Positions 23,887 through 38,475 are shown, numbered from the stretch's first letter. The stretch: DNA of 64,000 nt from Mastigias papua (GCA_964019165.1 OZ025270.1:18203690-18267689); one strand, 5' to 3'. Notes: generated by a model not told the origin, from the sequence alone. Numbers and translations are program-made.

Positions 23887-26038
23887 CCAAGGCTATAGCC
23901 TTACTTTTAGGCCAAAAATGGCTCATTTTCATCTCTTTTCAATCTGCAATCAAAATCAATCAATTTCAATGTTGGTCATTTGTGGCCAAACTACCAAGGC
24001 TATAGCCTTGCTCTGTGGCCAAAAATGGCTCATTTTCATCACTTGTCAATCTGTAATCAAAATCAATCAATTTCAATTTTGGTCATTTTTGGCCAAAATA
24101 CCAAGGCTATAGCCTTACTTTTTGGCCAAAAATGGCTCATTTTCATCACTTGTCAATCTGCAATCAAAATCAATCAATTTCAATTTTGGTCATTTGTGGC
24201 CAAAATACCAAGGCTATAGCCTTACTTTTTGGCCAAAAATGGCTCATTTTCATCACATTTCAATCTGCAATCAAAATCAATCAATTTCAATTGTGGTCAT
24301 GTTTGGCCAAAATACCAAGGCTATAGCCTTACTTTTTGGCCAAAACTGGCTCATTTTCATCACTTCTCAATCTGCAATCAAAATCAATCAATGTCAATTT
24401 TGGTCATTTTTGGCCAAAATACCAAGGCTATAGCCTTACTTGTAGGCCAAAAATGGCTCATTTTCATCTCTTTTCAATCTGCAATCAAAATCAATCAATT
24501 TCAATGTTGGTCATTTGTGGCCAAACTACCAAGGCTATAGCCTTGCTCTGTGGCCAAAAATGGCTCATTTTCATCACTTGTCAATCTGCAATCAAAATCA
24601 ATCAATGTCAATTTTGGTCATTTTTGGCCAAAATACCAAGGCTATAGCCTTACTTGTAGGCCAAAAATGGCTCATTTTCATCTCTTTTCAATCTGCAATC
24701 AAAATCAATCAATTTCAATGTTGGTCATTTGTGGCCAAACTACCAAGGCTATAGCCTTGCTCTGTGGCCAAAAATGGCTCATTTTCATCACTTGTCAATC
24801 TGTAATCAAAATCAATCAATTTCAATTTTGGTCATTTGTGGCCAAAATACCAAGGCTATAGCCTTACTTTTTGGCCAAAAATGGCTCATTTTCATCACTT
24901 TTCAATCTGCAATCAAAATCAATCAATTTCAATTTTGGTCATTTGTGGCCAAAATACCAAGGCTATAGCCTTACTTTTTGGCCAAAAATGGCTCATTTTC
25001 ATCACATTTCAATCTGCAATCAAAATCAATCAATTTCAATTGTGGTCATGTTTGGCCAAAATACCAAGGCTATAGCCTTACTTTTTGGCCAAAAATGGCT
25101 CATTTTCATCACTTTTCAATCTGCAATCAAACTCAATCAGTTTCAATTTTGGTCATTTTCGGGTCATTTGTGAGCAAAATACCAAGGCTAGAGCCCTACT
25201 TATTGGCCAAACATGGCTCATTTTCATCACTTTTCAATCTGCAATCAAAATCAATCACTTTCAATGTTGGTCAGGTTTGGCCAAAATACCAAGGCTATAG
25301 CCCTACTTTTTGGCCAAAAATGGCTCATTTTCATCACTTTTCAATCTGCAATCAAAATCAATCAATTTCAATTTTGGTCATTTTTGGCCAAAATACTAAG
25401 GCTATAGCCTTACGTTTTGGCCAAAAATGGCTCATTTTCATCACTTTTCAATCTGCAATCAAAATCAATCAATTTCAATTTTGGTCATTTGTGGCCAAAC
25501 TACCAAGGCTATAGCCTTACCTTTTGGCCACAAATGGCTCAGTTTCATCACTTCTCAATCTGCAATCAAAATCAATGAATTTCAAGGTTGGTCAATTTTG
25601 GCCAAAAATACCAAGGCTATAGCCTTACTTTTTGGCCACAAATGGCTCAGTTTCATCACTTCTCAATCTGCAATCAAAATCAATGAATTTCAAGTTTGGT
25701 CAATTTTGGCCAAAAATACCAAGGCTATAGCCTTACTATTTGGCCACAAATGGCTCATTTTCATCACATTTCAATCTGCAATCAAAATCAATCAATTTCA
25801 ATTTTGGTCATTTGTGGCCAAAATACCAAGGCTATAGCCTTACTTTTTGGCCAAAAATGGCTCATTTTCATCACATTTCAATCTGCAATCAAAATCAATC
25901 AATTTCAATTTTGGTCATTTTTGGCCAAAATACCAAGGCTATAGCCTTACTTTTTGGCCAAAAATGGCTCATTTTCATCACTTTTCAATCTGCAATCAAA
26001 CTCATTCAGTTTCAATTTGGTCATGTTTGGCCAAAATA

Positions 26039-27754
26039 CCAAGGCTATAGCCTTACTTTTTGGCCAAAAATGGCTCATTTTCATCACTTTTCAATCTGCA
26101 ATCAAAATCAATCAATGTCAATGTTGGTCAGGTTTGGCCAAAATACCAAGGCTATAGCCCTACTTTTTGGCCAAAAATGGCTCATTTTCATCACTTGTCA
26201 ATCTGCAATCAAAATGAATCAATTTCAATTTTGGTCATTTTTGGCCAAAATACCAAGGCTATAGCCTTACTTTTTGGCCAAAAATGGCTCATTTTCATCA
26301 CTTTTCAATCTGCAATCAAAATCAATCAATTTCAATTTTGGTCATTTGTGGCCAAACTACCAAGGCTATAGCCTTACCTTTTGGCCAAAAATGGCTCAGT
26401 TTCATCACTTCTCAATCTGCAATCAAAATCAATGAATTTCAAGGTTGGTCAATTTTGGCCAAAAATACCAAGGCTATAGCCTTACTTTTTGGCCACAAAT
26501 GGCTCAGTTTCATCACTTCTCAATCTGCAATCAAAATCAATGAATTTCAAGTTTGGTCAATTTTGGCCAAAAATACCAAGGCTATAGCCTTACTGTTTGG
26601 CCACAAATGGCTCATTTTCATCACTTTTCAATCTGCAATCAAAATCAATCAATTTCAATTTTGGTCATTTGTGGCCAAACTACCAAGGCTATAGCCTTAC
26701 TGTTTGGCCACAAATGGCTCATTTTCATCACTTTTCAATCTGCAATCAAATTCAATCAATTTCAATTTTGGTCATTTATGGCCAAAATACCAAGGCTATA
26801 GCCTTACTTTTTGGCACAAAATGGCTCATTTTCATCACATTTCAATCTGCAATCAAAATCAATCAATTTCAATTTTGGTCAGTTTTGGCCAAAATACCAA
26901 GGCTATAGCCTTACTTCTTAGCCAAAAATGGCTCATTTTCATCACTTTTCAATCTGCAATCAAAATCAATCAATTTCAATGTTGGTCAGGTTTGGCCAAA
27001 ATACCAAGGCTATAGCCCTACTTTTTGGCCAAAAATGGCTCATTTTCTTCACTTTTCAATCTGCAATCAAAATCAATCAATTTCAATTTTGGTCATTTTT
27101 GGCCAAAATACCAAGGCTATAGCCTTACTTTTTGGCCAAAAATGGCTCATTTTCATCACTTTTCAATCTGCAATCACAATCAATCAATTTCAATTTTGGT
27201 CATTTGTGGCCAAACTACCAAGGCTATAGCCTTACCTTTTGGCCAAAAATGGCTCAGTTTCATCACTTCTCAATCTGCAATCAAAATCAATGAATTTCAA
27301 GGTTGGTCAATTTTGGCCAAAAATACCAAGGCTATAGCCTTACTTTTTGGCCACAAATGGCTCAGTTTCATCACTTCTCAATCTGCAATCAAAATCAATG
27401 AATTTCAAGTTTGGTCAATTTTGGCCAAAAATACCAAGGCTATAGCCTTACTGTTTGGCCACAAATGGCTCATTTTCATCACTTTTCAATCTGCAATCAA
27501 AATCAATCAATTTCAATTTTGGTCATTTGTGGCCAAACTACCAAGGCTATAGCCTTACTGTTTGGCCACAAATGGCTCATTTTCATCACTTTTCAATCTG
27601 CAATCAAATTCAATCAATTTCAATTTTGGTCATTTATGGCCAAAATACCAAGGCTATAGCCTTACTTTTTGGCACAAAATGGCTCATTTTCATCACATTT
27701 CAATCTGCAATCAAAATCAATCAATTTCAATTTTGGTCAGTTTTGGCCAAAATA
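26039..27754. repeat. 8-monomer tandem unit, 858 bp, two copies
   Basis: 26039-26896 and 26897-27754 match in order: GGTCAGGTTTGG unit, near-consensus unit, AAACTACC unit, two 108-bp units, the TGTTTGGCCACAAATGG units and the AAATTCAATC unit with CATTTATGG. The two 108-bp units explain 858 in place of 856. The second copy differs by CATTTTCTTCAC and AATCACAATC. Confidence 0.85.
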
Positions 27755-28745
27755 CCAAGGCTATAGCCTTACTTCTTAGCCAAAAATGGCTCATTTTCAT
27801 CACTTTTCAATCTGCAATCAAAATCAATCAATTTCAATTTTGGTCAGTTTTGGGTCATTTGTGAGCAAACTACCAAGGCTACAGCCTTACTTATTGGCCA
27901 AACATGGCTCATTTTCATCACTTTTCAATCTGCAATCAAAATCAATCAATTTCAATTTTGGTCATTTGTGGCCAAAATACCAAGGCTATAGCCTTACTTT
28001 TTGGCCAAAAATGGCTCATTGTCATCACTTTTCAATCTGCACTCAAACTCAATCAATCTCAATTGTGGTCATTTTTGGCCAAAATACCAAGGCTATAGCC
28101 TTACTTTTTGGCCACAAATGGCTCATTTTCATCACATTTCAATCTGCAATCAAAATCAATCAATTTCAATTTTGGTCATTTTTGGCCAAAATACCAAGGC
28201 TATAGCCTTACTTTTTTGCCAAAAATGGCTCATTTTCATCACTTTTCAATCTGCAATCAAACTCAATCAGTTTCAATTTGGTCATTTTTGGCCAAATTAC
28301 CAAGGCTATAGCCGTACTTTTTGGCCAAAACTGGCTCATTTTCATCACTTCTCAATCTGCAATCAAAATCAATCAATTTCAATTTTGGTCATTTTTGGCC
28401 AAAATACCAAGGCTATAGCCTTACTTTTAGGCCAAAAATGGCTCATTTTCATCTCTTTTCAATCTGCAATCAAAATCAATCAATTTCAATGTTGGTCATT
28501 TGTGGCCAAACTACCAAGGCTATAGCCTTGCTCTGTGGCCAAAAATGGCTCATTTTCATCACTTGTCATTCTGTAATCAAAATCAATCAATTTCAATTTT
28601 GGTCATTTTTGGCCAAAATACCAAGGCTATAGCCTTACTTTTTGGCCAAAAATGGCTCATTTTCATCACATTTCAATCTGCAATCAAAATCAATCAATTT
28701 CAATTTTGGTCATTTTTGGCCAAAATACCAAGGCTATAGCCTTAC
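26790..28745. repeat. 1.95-kb block duplicated at about 30223-32178 (offset 3433 bp)
   Basis: The order of about 18 monomers is kept, including the 108-bp cassette, the TTCTTAGCC unit, the 118-bp unit followed by GGCTACAGCC, the AATCTCAATTGTGG unit and the TTGCTCTGTGG unit. Few substitutions are visible (for example GGTCAGG against GCTCAGG near 30420). The GGCTACAGCC change shared by both copies near 27880 and 31313 supports direct descent. Confidence 0.8.
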
Positions 28746-30310
28746 TTTTTGGCACAAAATGGCTCATTTTCATCACTTTTCAATCTGTAATCAAAATCAA
28801 TCGATTTCAATTGTGGTCATTTTTGGCCAAACTACCAAGGCTATAGCCTTACTGTTTGGCCAAAAATGGCTCATTTTCATCACTTTTCAATCTGCAATCA
28901 AAATCAATCAATTTCAATTTTGGTCATGTTTGGCCAAACTACCAAGGGTATAGCCTTAGTTATTGGCCAAAAATGGCTCATTTTCATCACTTTTCAATCT
29001 GCAATCAAACTCAATCAGTTTCAATTTGGTCATGTTTGGCCAAAATACCAAGGCTATAGCCTTACTTTTTGGCACAAAATGGCTCATTTTCATCACATTT
29101 CAATCTGCAATCAAAATCAATCAATTTCAATTTTGGTCATTTGTGGCCAAAATACCAAGGCTATAGCCTTACTTTTTGGCCAAAAATGGCTCATTGTCAT
29201 CACTTTTCAATCTGCACTCAAACTCAATCAATCTCAATTGTGGTCATTTTTGGCCAAAATACCAAGGCTATAGCCTTACTTTTTGGCCACAAATGGCTCA
29301 TTTTCATCACATTTCAATCTGCAATCAAAATCAATCAATTTCAATTTTGGTCATTTTTGGCCAAAATACCAAGGCTATAGCCTTACTTTTTTGCCAAAAA
29401 TGGCTCATTTTCATCACTTTTCAATCTGCAATCAAACTCAATCAGTTTCAATGTGGTCATTTTTGGCCAAATTACCAAGGCTATAGCCTTACTTTTTGGC
29501 CAAAACTGGCTCATTTTCATCACTTCTCAATCTGCAATCAAAATCAATCAATTTCAATTTTGGTCATTTTTGGCCAAAATACCAAGGCTATAGCCTTACT
29601 TTTAGGCCACAAATGGCTCATTTTCATCTCTTTTCAATCTGCAATCAAAATCAATCAATTTCAATGTTGGTCATTTGTGGCCAAACTACCAAGGCTATAG
29701 CCTTGCTCTGTGGCCAAAAATGGCTCATTTTCATCACTTGTCATTCTGTAATCAAAATCAATCAATTTCAATTTTGGTCATTTTTGGCCAAAATACCAAG
29801 GCTATAGCCTTACTTTTTGGCCAAAAATGGCTCATTTTCATCACATTTCAATCTGCAATCAAAATCAATCAATTTCAATTTTGGTCATTTTTGGCCAAAA
29901 TACCAAGGCTATAGCCTTACTTTTTGGCACAAAATGGCTCATTTTCATCACTTTTCAATCTGTAATCAAAATCAATCGATTTCAATTGTGGTCATTTTTG
30001 ACCAAACTACCAAGGCTATAGCCTTACTGTTTGGCCAAAAATGGCTCATTTTCATCACTTTTCAATCTGCAATCAAAATCAATCAATTTCAATTTTGGTC
30101 ATGTTTGGCCAAACTACCAAGGGTATAGCCTTAGTTATTGGCCAAAAATGGCTCATTTTCATCACTTTTCAATCTGCAATCAAACTCAATCAGTTTCAAT
30201 TTGGTCATGTTTGGCCAAAATACCAAGGCTATAGCCTTACTTTTTGGCACAAAATGGCTCATTTTCATCACATTTCAATCTGCAATCAAAATCAATCAAT
30301 TTCAATTTTG
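27980..30310. repeat. 11-monomer tandem unit, 1175 bp, two copies
   Basis: 27980-29154 and 29155 to about 30310 are consecutive near-copies (nine monomers of 107 and two of 106 bp). Both hold the AATCTCAATTGTGG unit, two 106-bp units, the TTTTAGGCC unit with CATCTCTTTTC, CTTGTCATTCTG, the AATCGATTTCAATTGTGG unit and the GGGTATAGCCTTAGTTATTGG unit. These are the first appearances of the GGGTATAGCC variant in the window (about 28943 and 30118). Confidence 0.85.
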
Positions 30311-31519
30311 GTCAGTTTTGGCCAAAATACCAAGGCTATAGCCTTACTTTTTGGCCACAAATGGCTCATTTTCATCACTTTTCAATCTGCAATCAAAATC
30401 AATCAATTTCAATGTTGCTCAGGTTTGGCCAAAATACCAAGGCTATAGCCCTACTTTTTGGCCAAAAATGGCTCATTTTCTTCACTTTTCAATCTGCAAT
30501 CAAAATCAATCAATTTCAATTTTGGTCATTTTTGGCCAAAATACCAAGGCTATAGCCTTACTTTTTGGCCAAAAATGGCTCATTTTCATCACTTTTCAAT
30601 CTGCAATCAAAATCAAGCAATTTCAATTTTGGTCATTTGTGGCCAAACTACCAAGGCTATAGCCTTACCTTTTGGCCAAAAATGGCTCAGTTTCATCACT
30701 TCTCAATCTGCAATCAAAATCAATGAATTTCAAGGTTGGTCAATTTTGGCCAAAAATACCAAGGCTATAGCCTTACTTTTTGGCCACAAATGGCTCAGTT
30801 TCATCACTTCTCAATCTGCAATCAAAATCAATGAATTTCAAGTTTGGTCAATTTTGGCCAAAAATACCAATGCTATAGCCTTACTGTTTGGCCACAAATG
30901 GCTCATTTTCATCACTTTTCAATCTGCAATCAAAATCAATCAATTTCAATTTTGGTCATTTGTGGCCAAACTACCAAGGCTATAGCCTTACTGTTTGGCC
31001 ACAAATGGCTCATTTTCATCACTTTTCAATCTGCAATCAAATTCAATCAATTTCAATTTTGGTCATTTATGGCCAAAATACCAAGGCTATAGCCTTACTT
31101 TTTGGCACAAAATGGCTCATTTTCATCACATTTCAATCTGCAATCAAAATCAATCAATTTCAATTTTGGTCAGTTTTGGCCAAAATACCAAGGCTATAGC
31201 CTTACTTCTTAGCCAAAAATGGCTCATTTTCATCACTTTTCAATCTGCAATCAAAATCAATCAATTTCAATTTTGGTCAGTTTTGGGTCATTTGTGAGCA
31301 AAATACCAAGGCTACAGCCTTACTTATTGGCCAAACATGGCTCATTTTCATCACTTTTCAATCTGCAATCAAAATCAATCAATTTCAATTTTGGTCATTT
31401 TTGGCCAAAATACCAAGGCTATAGCCTTACTTTTTGGCCAAAAATGGCTCATTGTCATCACTTTTCAATCTGCACTCAAACTCAATCAATCTCAATTGTG
31501 GTCATTTTTGGCCAAAATA

Positions 31520-32587
31520 CCAAGGCTATAGCCTTACTTTTTGGCCACAAATGGCTCATTTTCATCACATTTCAATCTGCAATCAAAATCAATCAATTTC
31601 AATTTTGGTCATTTTTGGCCAAAATACCAAGGCTATAGCCTTACTTTTTTGCCAAAAATGGCTCATTTTCATCACTTTTCAATCTGCAATCAAACTCAAT
31701 CAGTTTCAATTTGGTCATTTTTGGCCAAATTACCAAGGCTATAGCCTTACTTTTTGGCCAAAACTGGCTCATTTTCATCACTTCTCAATCTGCAATCAAA
31801 ATCAATCAATTTCAATTTTGGTCATTTTTGGCCAAAATACCAAGGCTATAGCCTTACTTTTAGGCCAAAAATGGCTCATTTTCATCTCTTTTCAATCTGC
31901 AATCAAAATCAATCAATTTCAATGTTGGTCATTTGTGGCCAAACTACCAAGGCTATAGCCTTGCTCTGTGGCCAAAAATGGCTCATTGTCATCACTTGTC
32001 AATCTGTAATCAAAATCAATCAATTTCAATTTTGGTCATTTTTGGCCAAAATACCAAGGCTATAGCCTTACTTTTTGGCCAAAAATGGCTCATTTTCATC
32101 ACATTTCAATCTGCAATCAAAATCAATCAATTTCAATTTTGGTCATTTTTGGCCAAAATACCAAGGCTATAGCCTTACTTTTTTGCCAAAAATGGCTCAT
32201 TTTCATCACTTTTCAATCTGCAATCAAACTCAATTAGTTTCAATTTGGTCATTTTTGGCCAAATTACCAAGGCTATAGCCTTACTTTTTGGCCAAAACTG
32301 GCTCATTTTCATCACTTCTCAATCTGCAATCAAAATCAATCAATTTCAATTTTGGTCATTTTTGGCCAAAATACCAAGGCTATAGCCTTACTTTTAGGCC
32401 AAAAATGGCTCATTTTCATCTCTTTTCAATCTGCAATCAAAATCAATCAATTTCAATGTTGGTCATTTGTGGCCAAACTACCAAGGCTATAGCCTTGCTC
32501 TGTGGCCAAAACTGGCTCATTTTCATCACTTGTCAATCTGTAATCAAAATCAATCAATTTCAATTTTGGTCATTTTTGGCCAAAATA
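31520..32587. repeat. 5-monomer tandem unit, 534 bp, two copies
   Basis: 31520-32053 and 32054-32587 match in order (four monomers of 107 and one of 106 bp): near-consensus, 106-bp AATTAGTTTC or AATCAGTTTC unit, CTTCTC unit, TTTTAGGCC unit, TTGCTCTGTGG unit. Differences seen include CATTGTCATC (first copy) and GGCCAAAACTGG (second copy). Confidence 0.8.
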
Positions 32588-33122
32588 CCAAGGCTATAGC
32601 CTTACTTTTTGGCCAAAAATGGCTCATTTTCATCACTTTTCAATCTGCAATCAAAATCAATCCATTTCAATTTTGGTCATTTGTGGCCAAAATACCAAGG
32701 CTATAGCCTTACTTTTTGGGCAAAAATGGCTCATTTTCATCACATGTCAATCTGCAATCAAAATCAATCAATTTCAATTTTGGTCATCTTTGGCCAAAAT
32801 ACCAAGGCTATAGCCTTACTTTTTGGCCAAAAATGGCTCATTTTCATCACATGTCAATCTGCAATCAAAATCAATCCATTTCAATTTTGGTCATTTGTGG
32901 CCAAAATACCAAGGCTATAGCCTTACTTTTTGGGCAAAAATGGCTCATTTTCATCACATTTCAATCTGCAATCAAAATCAATCAATTTCAATTTTGGTCA
33001 TCGTTGGCCAAAATACCAAGGCTATAGCCTTACTTTTTGGCCAAAAATGGCTCATTTTCATCACATGTCAATCTGCAATCAAAATCAATCAATTTCAATT
33101 TTGGTCATTTTTGGCCAAAATA
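32588..33122. repeat. Dimer repeat, 214 bp, with CACATGTC monomers
   Basis: Monomers at 32588, 32695, 32802, 32909 and 33016 alternate between a TTTTTGGGCAAAAATGG type and a standard type. CATCACATGTCAATC, rare elsewhere, occurs in three of the five. The TTTGGGCAA change removes the GGCC palindrome. This TTTGGGCAA type then recurs through 34750-47060 and not, as far as I see, elsewhere. Confidence 0.7.
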
Positions 33123-34799
33123 CCAAGGCTATAGCCTTACTTTTTGGCCAAAAATGGCTCATTTTCATCACTTTTCAATCTGCAATCAAAATCAATCAAT
33201 TTCAATGTTGGTCATTTGTGGCCAAACTACCAGGGCTATAGCCTTACCTTTTGGCCAAAAATGGCTCAGTTTCATCACTTTTCAATCTGCAATCAAACTC
33301 AATCAATTTCAATTTGGTCATGTTTGGCCACAATACCAAGGCTATAGCCTTACTTTCTGGCCAAAAATGGCTCATTTTCATCACTTTTCAATCTGCAATC
33401 AAAATCAATCGATTTCAATTTTGGTCATTTGTGGCCAAACTACCAAGGCTATAGCCTTGCTCTGTGGCCAACAATGGCTCATTTTCATCACTTGTCAATC
33501 TGTAATCAAAATGAATCAATTTCAATTTTGGTCATTTTTGGCCAAAATACCAAGGCTATAGCCTTACTTTTTGGCCAAAAATGGCTCATTTTCATCACTT
33601 TTCAATCTGCAATCAAAATCAATCGATTTCAATTTTGGTCATTTGTGGCCAAACTACCAAGGCTATAGCCTTGCTCTGTGGCCAAAAATGGCTCATTTTC
33701 ATCACTTTTCAATCTGCAATCAAAATCAATCAATTTCAATTTTGGTCATTTTTGGCCAAAAATACCAAGGCTATAGCCTTACTGTTTGGCCACAAATGGC
33801 TCATTTTCATCACTTTTCAATCTGCAATCAAATTCAATCAATTTCAAGTTTGGTCATTTATGGCCAAAATACCAAGGCTATAGCCTTACTTTTTGGCACA
33901 AAATGGCTCGTTTTCATCACGTTTCAATCTGCAATCAAAATCAATCAATTTCAATTTTGGTCATTTATGGCCAAAATACCAATGCTATAGTCATACGTTT
34001 TGGCCACAAATGGCTCATTTTCATCACTTTTCAATCTGCAATCAAATTCAATCAATTTCAATTTTGATCATTCTTGGCCAAAATACCAATGCTATAGCCT
34101 TACTTTTTGGCACAAAATGGCTCATTTTCATCACTTTTCAATCTGTAATCAAAATCAATCGATTTCAATTTTGGTCATTTTTGGCCAAACTACCAAGGCT
34201 ATAGCCTTACTGTTTGGCCAAAAATGGCTCATTTTCATCACTTTTCAATCTGCAATCAAAATCAATCAATTTCAATTTTGGTCATTTTTGGCCAAACTAC
34301 CAAGGGTATAGCCTTAGTTATTGGCCAAAACTGGCTCATTTTCATCACTTTTCAATCTGCAATCAAAATCAATCAATTTCAATTTTGGTCATTTGTGGCC
34401 AAAATACCAAGGCTATAGCCTTACTTTTAGGCCAAAAATGGCTCATTTTCATCTCTTTTCAATCTGCAATCAAAATCAATCAATTTTAATGTTGGTCATT
34501 TGTGTCCAAACTACCAAGGCTATAGCCTTGCTCTGTGGCCAAAAATGGCTCATTTTCATCACTTGTCAATCTGTAATCAAAATCAATCAATTTCAATTTT
34601 GGTCATTTTTGGCCAAAATACCAAGGCTATAGCCTTACTTTTTGGCCAAAAATGGCTCATTTTCATCACTTCTCAATCTGCAATCAAAATCAATCAATTT
34701 CAATTTTGGTCATTTTTGACCAAAATACCAAGGCTATAGCCTTACTTTTTGGGCAAAAATGGCTCATTTTCATCACATTTCAATCTGCAATCAAAATCA

Positions 34800-36360
34800 A
34801 TCAATGTCAATTTTGGTCATTTGTGGCCAAACTACCAAGGCTATAGCCTTACCTTTTGGCCAAAAATGGCTCAGTTTCATCACTTCTCAATCTGCAATCA
34901 AAATCAATCAATTTCAAGGTTGGTCAATTTTGGCCAAAAATATCAAGGCTATAGCCTTACTTTTTGGCCACAAATGGCTCAGTTTCATCACTTCTCAATC
35001 TGCAATCAAAATCAATGAATTTCAAGTTTGGTCAATCTTGGCCAAAAATACCAAGGCTATAGCCTTACTTTTTGGCCACAAATGGCTCATTTTCATCACT
35101 TTTCAATCTGCAATCAAAATCAATCAATTTCAATTTTGGTCATTTGTGGCCAAACTACCAAGGCTATAGCCTTACTGTTTGGCCACAAATGGCTCATTTT
35201 CATCAGTTTTCAATCTGCAATCAAATTCAATCAATTTCAATTTTGGTCATTTATGGCCAAAATACCAAGGCTATAGCCTTACTTTTTGGCACAAAATGGC
35301 CCATTTTCATCACATTTCAATCTGCAATCAAAATCAATCAATTTCAATTTTGGTCAGTTTTGGCCAAAATACCAAGGCTATAGTCATACGTTTTGGCCAC
35401 AAATGGCTCATTTTCATCACTTTTCAATCTGCAATCAAATTCAATCAATTTCAATTTTGATCATTTTTGGCCAAAATACCAAGGGTATAGCCTTACTTTT
35501 TGGCACAAAATGGCTCATTTTCATCACTTTTCAATCTGTAATCAAAATCAATCGATTTCAATTTTGGTCAGTTTTGGCCAAACTACCAAGGCTATAGCCT
35601 TACTGTTTGGCCAAAAATGGCTCATTTTCATCACTTTTCAATCTGCAATCAAAATCAATCAATTTCAATTTTGGTCATTTTTGGATAAACTACCAAGGGT
35701 ATAGCCTTAGTTATTGGCCAAAACTGGCTCATTTTCATCACTTTTCAATCTGCACTCAAAATCAATCAATTTCAATTTTGGTCATTTGTGGCCAAACTAC
35801 CAAGGCTATAGCCTTACTGTTTCGCCACAAATGGCTCATTTTCATCACTTTTCAATCTGCAATCAAATTCAATCAATTTCAATTTTGATCATGTTTGGCC
35901 AAAATACCAAGGCTATAGCCTTACTTTTTGGCACAAAATGGCTCATTTTCATCACTTTTCAATCTGTAATCAAAATCAATCGATTTCAATTTTGGTCATT
36001 TTTGGCCAAACTACCAAGGCTATAGCCTTACTGTTTGGCCAAAAATGGCTCATTTTCATCACTTTTCAATCTGCAATCAAAATCAATCAATTTCAATTTT
36101 GGTCATTTTTGGCCAAACTACCAAGGGTATAGCCTTAGTTATTGGCCAAAACTGGCTCATTTTCATCACTTTTCAATCTGCAATCAAAATCAATCAATTT
36201 CAATTTTGGTCATTTGTGGCCAAAATACCAAGGCTATAGCCTTACTTTTAGGCCAAAAATGGCTCATTTTCATCTCTTTTCAATCTGCAATCAAAATCAA
36301 TCAATTTCAATGTTGGTCATTTGTGGCCAAACTACCAAGGCTATAGCTTTGCTCTGTGGC
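34800..36360. repeat. 1.5-kb block duplicated at about 42610-44060 (offset 7811, then 7703 bp)
   Basis: The rare AAAAATATCAAGGC in a 108-bp unit near 34935 and again near 42750 anchors the match. Left of it the offset is 7811 bp, right of it 7703 bp. The 108-bp difference is the loss of one 108-bp monomer from the downstream copy, where CACTTATCAATC marks the joint. The AATGGCCCATTTTC, GTCATACGTTTTGG, TTTTGATCATT and TGTTTCGCCACAAATGG units follow in both. Confidence 0.8.
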
Positions 36361-38475
36361 CAAAAATGGCTCATTTTCATCACTTGTCAATCTGCAATCA
36401 AAATCAATCAATTTCAATGTTGGTCATTTGTGGCCAACATACCAAGGCTATAGGCTTACTTTTTGGGCAAAAATGGCTCATTTTCATCACATTTCAATCT
36501 GCAATCAAAATCAATCAATTTCAATTTTGGTCATTTTTGGCCAAAATACCAAGGCTATAACCTTACTTTTTGGCACAAAATGGCTCATTTTCATCACTTT
36601 TCAATCTGTAATCAAAATTAATCGATTTCAATTTTGGTCATTTTTGGCCAAACTACCAAGGCTATAGCCTTACTGTTTGGCCAAAAATGGCTCATTTTCA
36701 TCACTTTTCAATCTGCAATCACAATCAATCAATTTCAATTTTGGTCATTTTTGGCCAAACTACCAAGGGTATAGCCTTAGTTATTGGCCAAAACTGGCTC
36801 ATTTTCATCACTTTTCAATCTGCAATCAAAATCAATCAATTTCAATTTTGGTCATTTGTGGCCAAAATACCAAGGCTATAGCCTTACTTTTAGGCCAAAA
36901 ATGGCTCATTTTCATCTCTTTTCAATCTGCAATCAAAATCAATCAATTTCAATGTTGGTCATTTGTGGCCAAACTACCAAGGCTATAGCCTTGCTCTGTG
37001 GCCAAAAATGGCTCATTTTCATCACTTGTCAATCTGTAATCAAAATCAATCAATTTCAATTTTGGTCATTTTTGGCCAAAATACCAAGGCTATAGCCTTA
37101 CTGTTTGGCCAAAAATGGCTCATTTTCATCACTTTTCAATCTGCAATCAAAATCAATCAATTTCAATTTTGGTCATTTTTGGATAAACTACCAAGGGTAT
37201 AGCCTTAGTTATTGGCCAAAACTGGCTCATTTTCATCACTTTTCAATCTGCACTCAAAATCAATCAATTTCAATTTTGGTCATTTGTGGCCAAACTACCA
37301 AGGCTATAGCCTTACTGTTTCGCCACAAATGGCTCATTTTCATCACTTTTCAATCTGCAATCAAATTCAATCAATTTCAATTTTGATCATGTTTGGCCAA
37401 AATACCAAGGCTATAGCCTTACTTTTTGGCACAAAATGGCTCATTTTCATCACTTTTCAATCTGTAATCAAAATCAATCGATTTCAATTTTGGTCATTTT
37501 TGGCCAAACTACCAAGGCTATAGCCTTACTGTTTGGCCAAAAATGGCTCATTTTCATCACTTTTCAATCTGCAATCAAAATCAATCAATTTCAATTTTGG
37601 TCATTTTTGGCCAAACTACCAAGGGTATAGCTTTAGTTATTGGCCAAAACTGGCTCATTTTCATCACTTTTCAATCTGCAATCAAAATCAATCAATTTCA
37701 ATTTTGGTCATTTGTGGCCAAAATACCAAGGCTATAGCCTTACTTTTAGGCCAAAAATGGCTCATTTTCATCTCTTTTCAATCTGCAATCAAAATCAATC
37801 AATTTCAATGTTGGTCATTTGTGGCCAAACTACCAAGGCTATAGCTTTGCTCTGTGGCCAAAAATGGCTCATTTTCATCACTTGTCAATCTGCAATCAAA
37901 ATCAATCAATTTCAATTTTGGTCATTTGTGGCCAACATACCAAGGCTATAGCCTTACTTTTTGGGCAAAAATGGCTCATTTTCATCACATTTCAATCTGC
38001 AATCAAAATCAATCAATTTCAATTTTGGTCATTGTTGGCCAAAATACCAAGGCTATAACCTTACTTTTTGGCACAAAATGGCTCATTTTCATCACTTTTC
38101 AATCTGTAATCAAAATTAATCGATTTCAATTTTGGTCATTTTTGGCCAAACTACCAAGGCTATAGCCTTACTGTTTGGCCAAAAATGGCTCATTTTCATC
38201 ACTTTTCAATCTGCAATCACAATCAATCAATTTCAATTTTGGTCATTTTTGGCCAAACTACCAAGGGTATAGCCTTAGTTATTGGCCAAAACTGGCTCAT
38301 TTTCATCACTTTTCAATCTGCAATCAAAATCAATCAATTTCAATTTTGGTCATTTGTGGCCAAAATACCAAGGCTATAGCCTTACTTTTAGGCTAAAAAT
38401 GGCTCATTTTCATCTCTTTTCAATCTGCAATCAAAATCAATCAATTTCAATGTTGGTCATTTGTGGCCAAACTAC
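35586..38475. repeat. 14-monomer tandem unit, 1498 bp, two copies
   Basis: 35586-37083 and 37084 to about 38475 are consecutive near-copies at an offset of exactly 14 x 107 bp. Both hold TTTTTGGATAAACTACC, TTTCGCCACAAATGG, TTTTGATCATGTTTGG, the AATCGATTTC unit, the GGGTATAGCC unit, GCTTTGCTCTGTGG, GGCCAACATACC, TTTTTGGGCAAAAATGG and AAGGCTATAACC. Private changes include GGCTATAGGCTTAC near 36448 (first copy) and GGTATAGCTTTAG near 37625 (second). Confidence 0.85.

Larger units (their letters stand above)
9900..32587. repeat. Array domain B: homogeneous, rich in 106- and 108-bp units
   Basis: Monomers here lie close to the consensus. The 106-bp and 108-bp subfamilies are common, the core AAGGCTATAGCCTT is nearly invariant, and a TTGCTCTGTGGCCAAAAATGG variant with CACTTGTCAATCTGTAATC appears first near 13270 and then regularly. 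The domain consists of successive higher-order blocks listed separately. Borders are by eye. Confidence 0.6.
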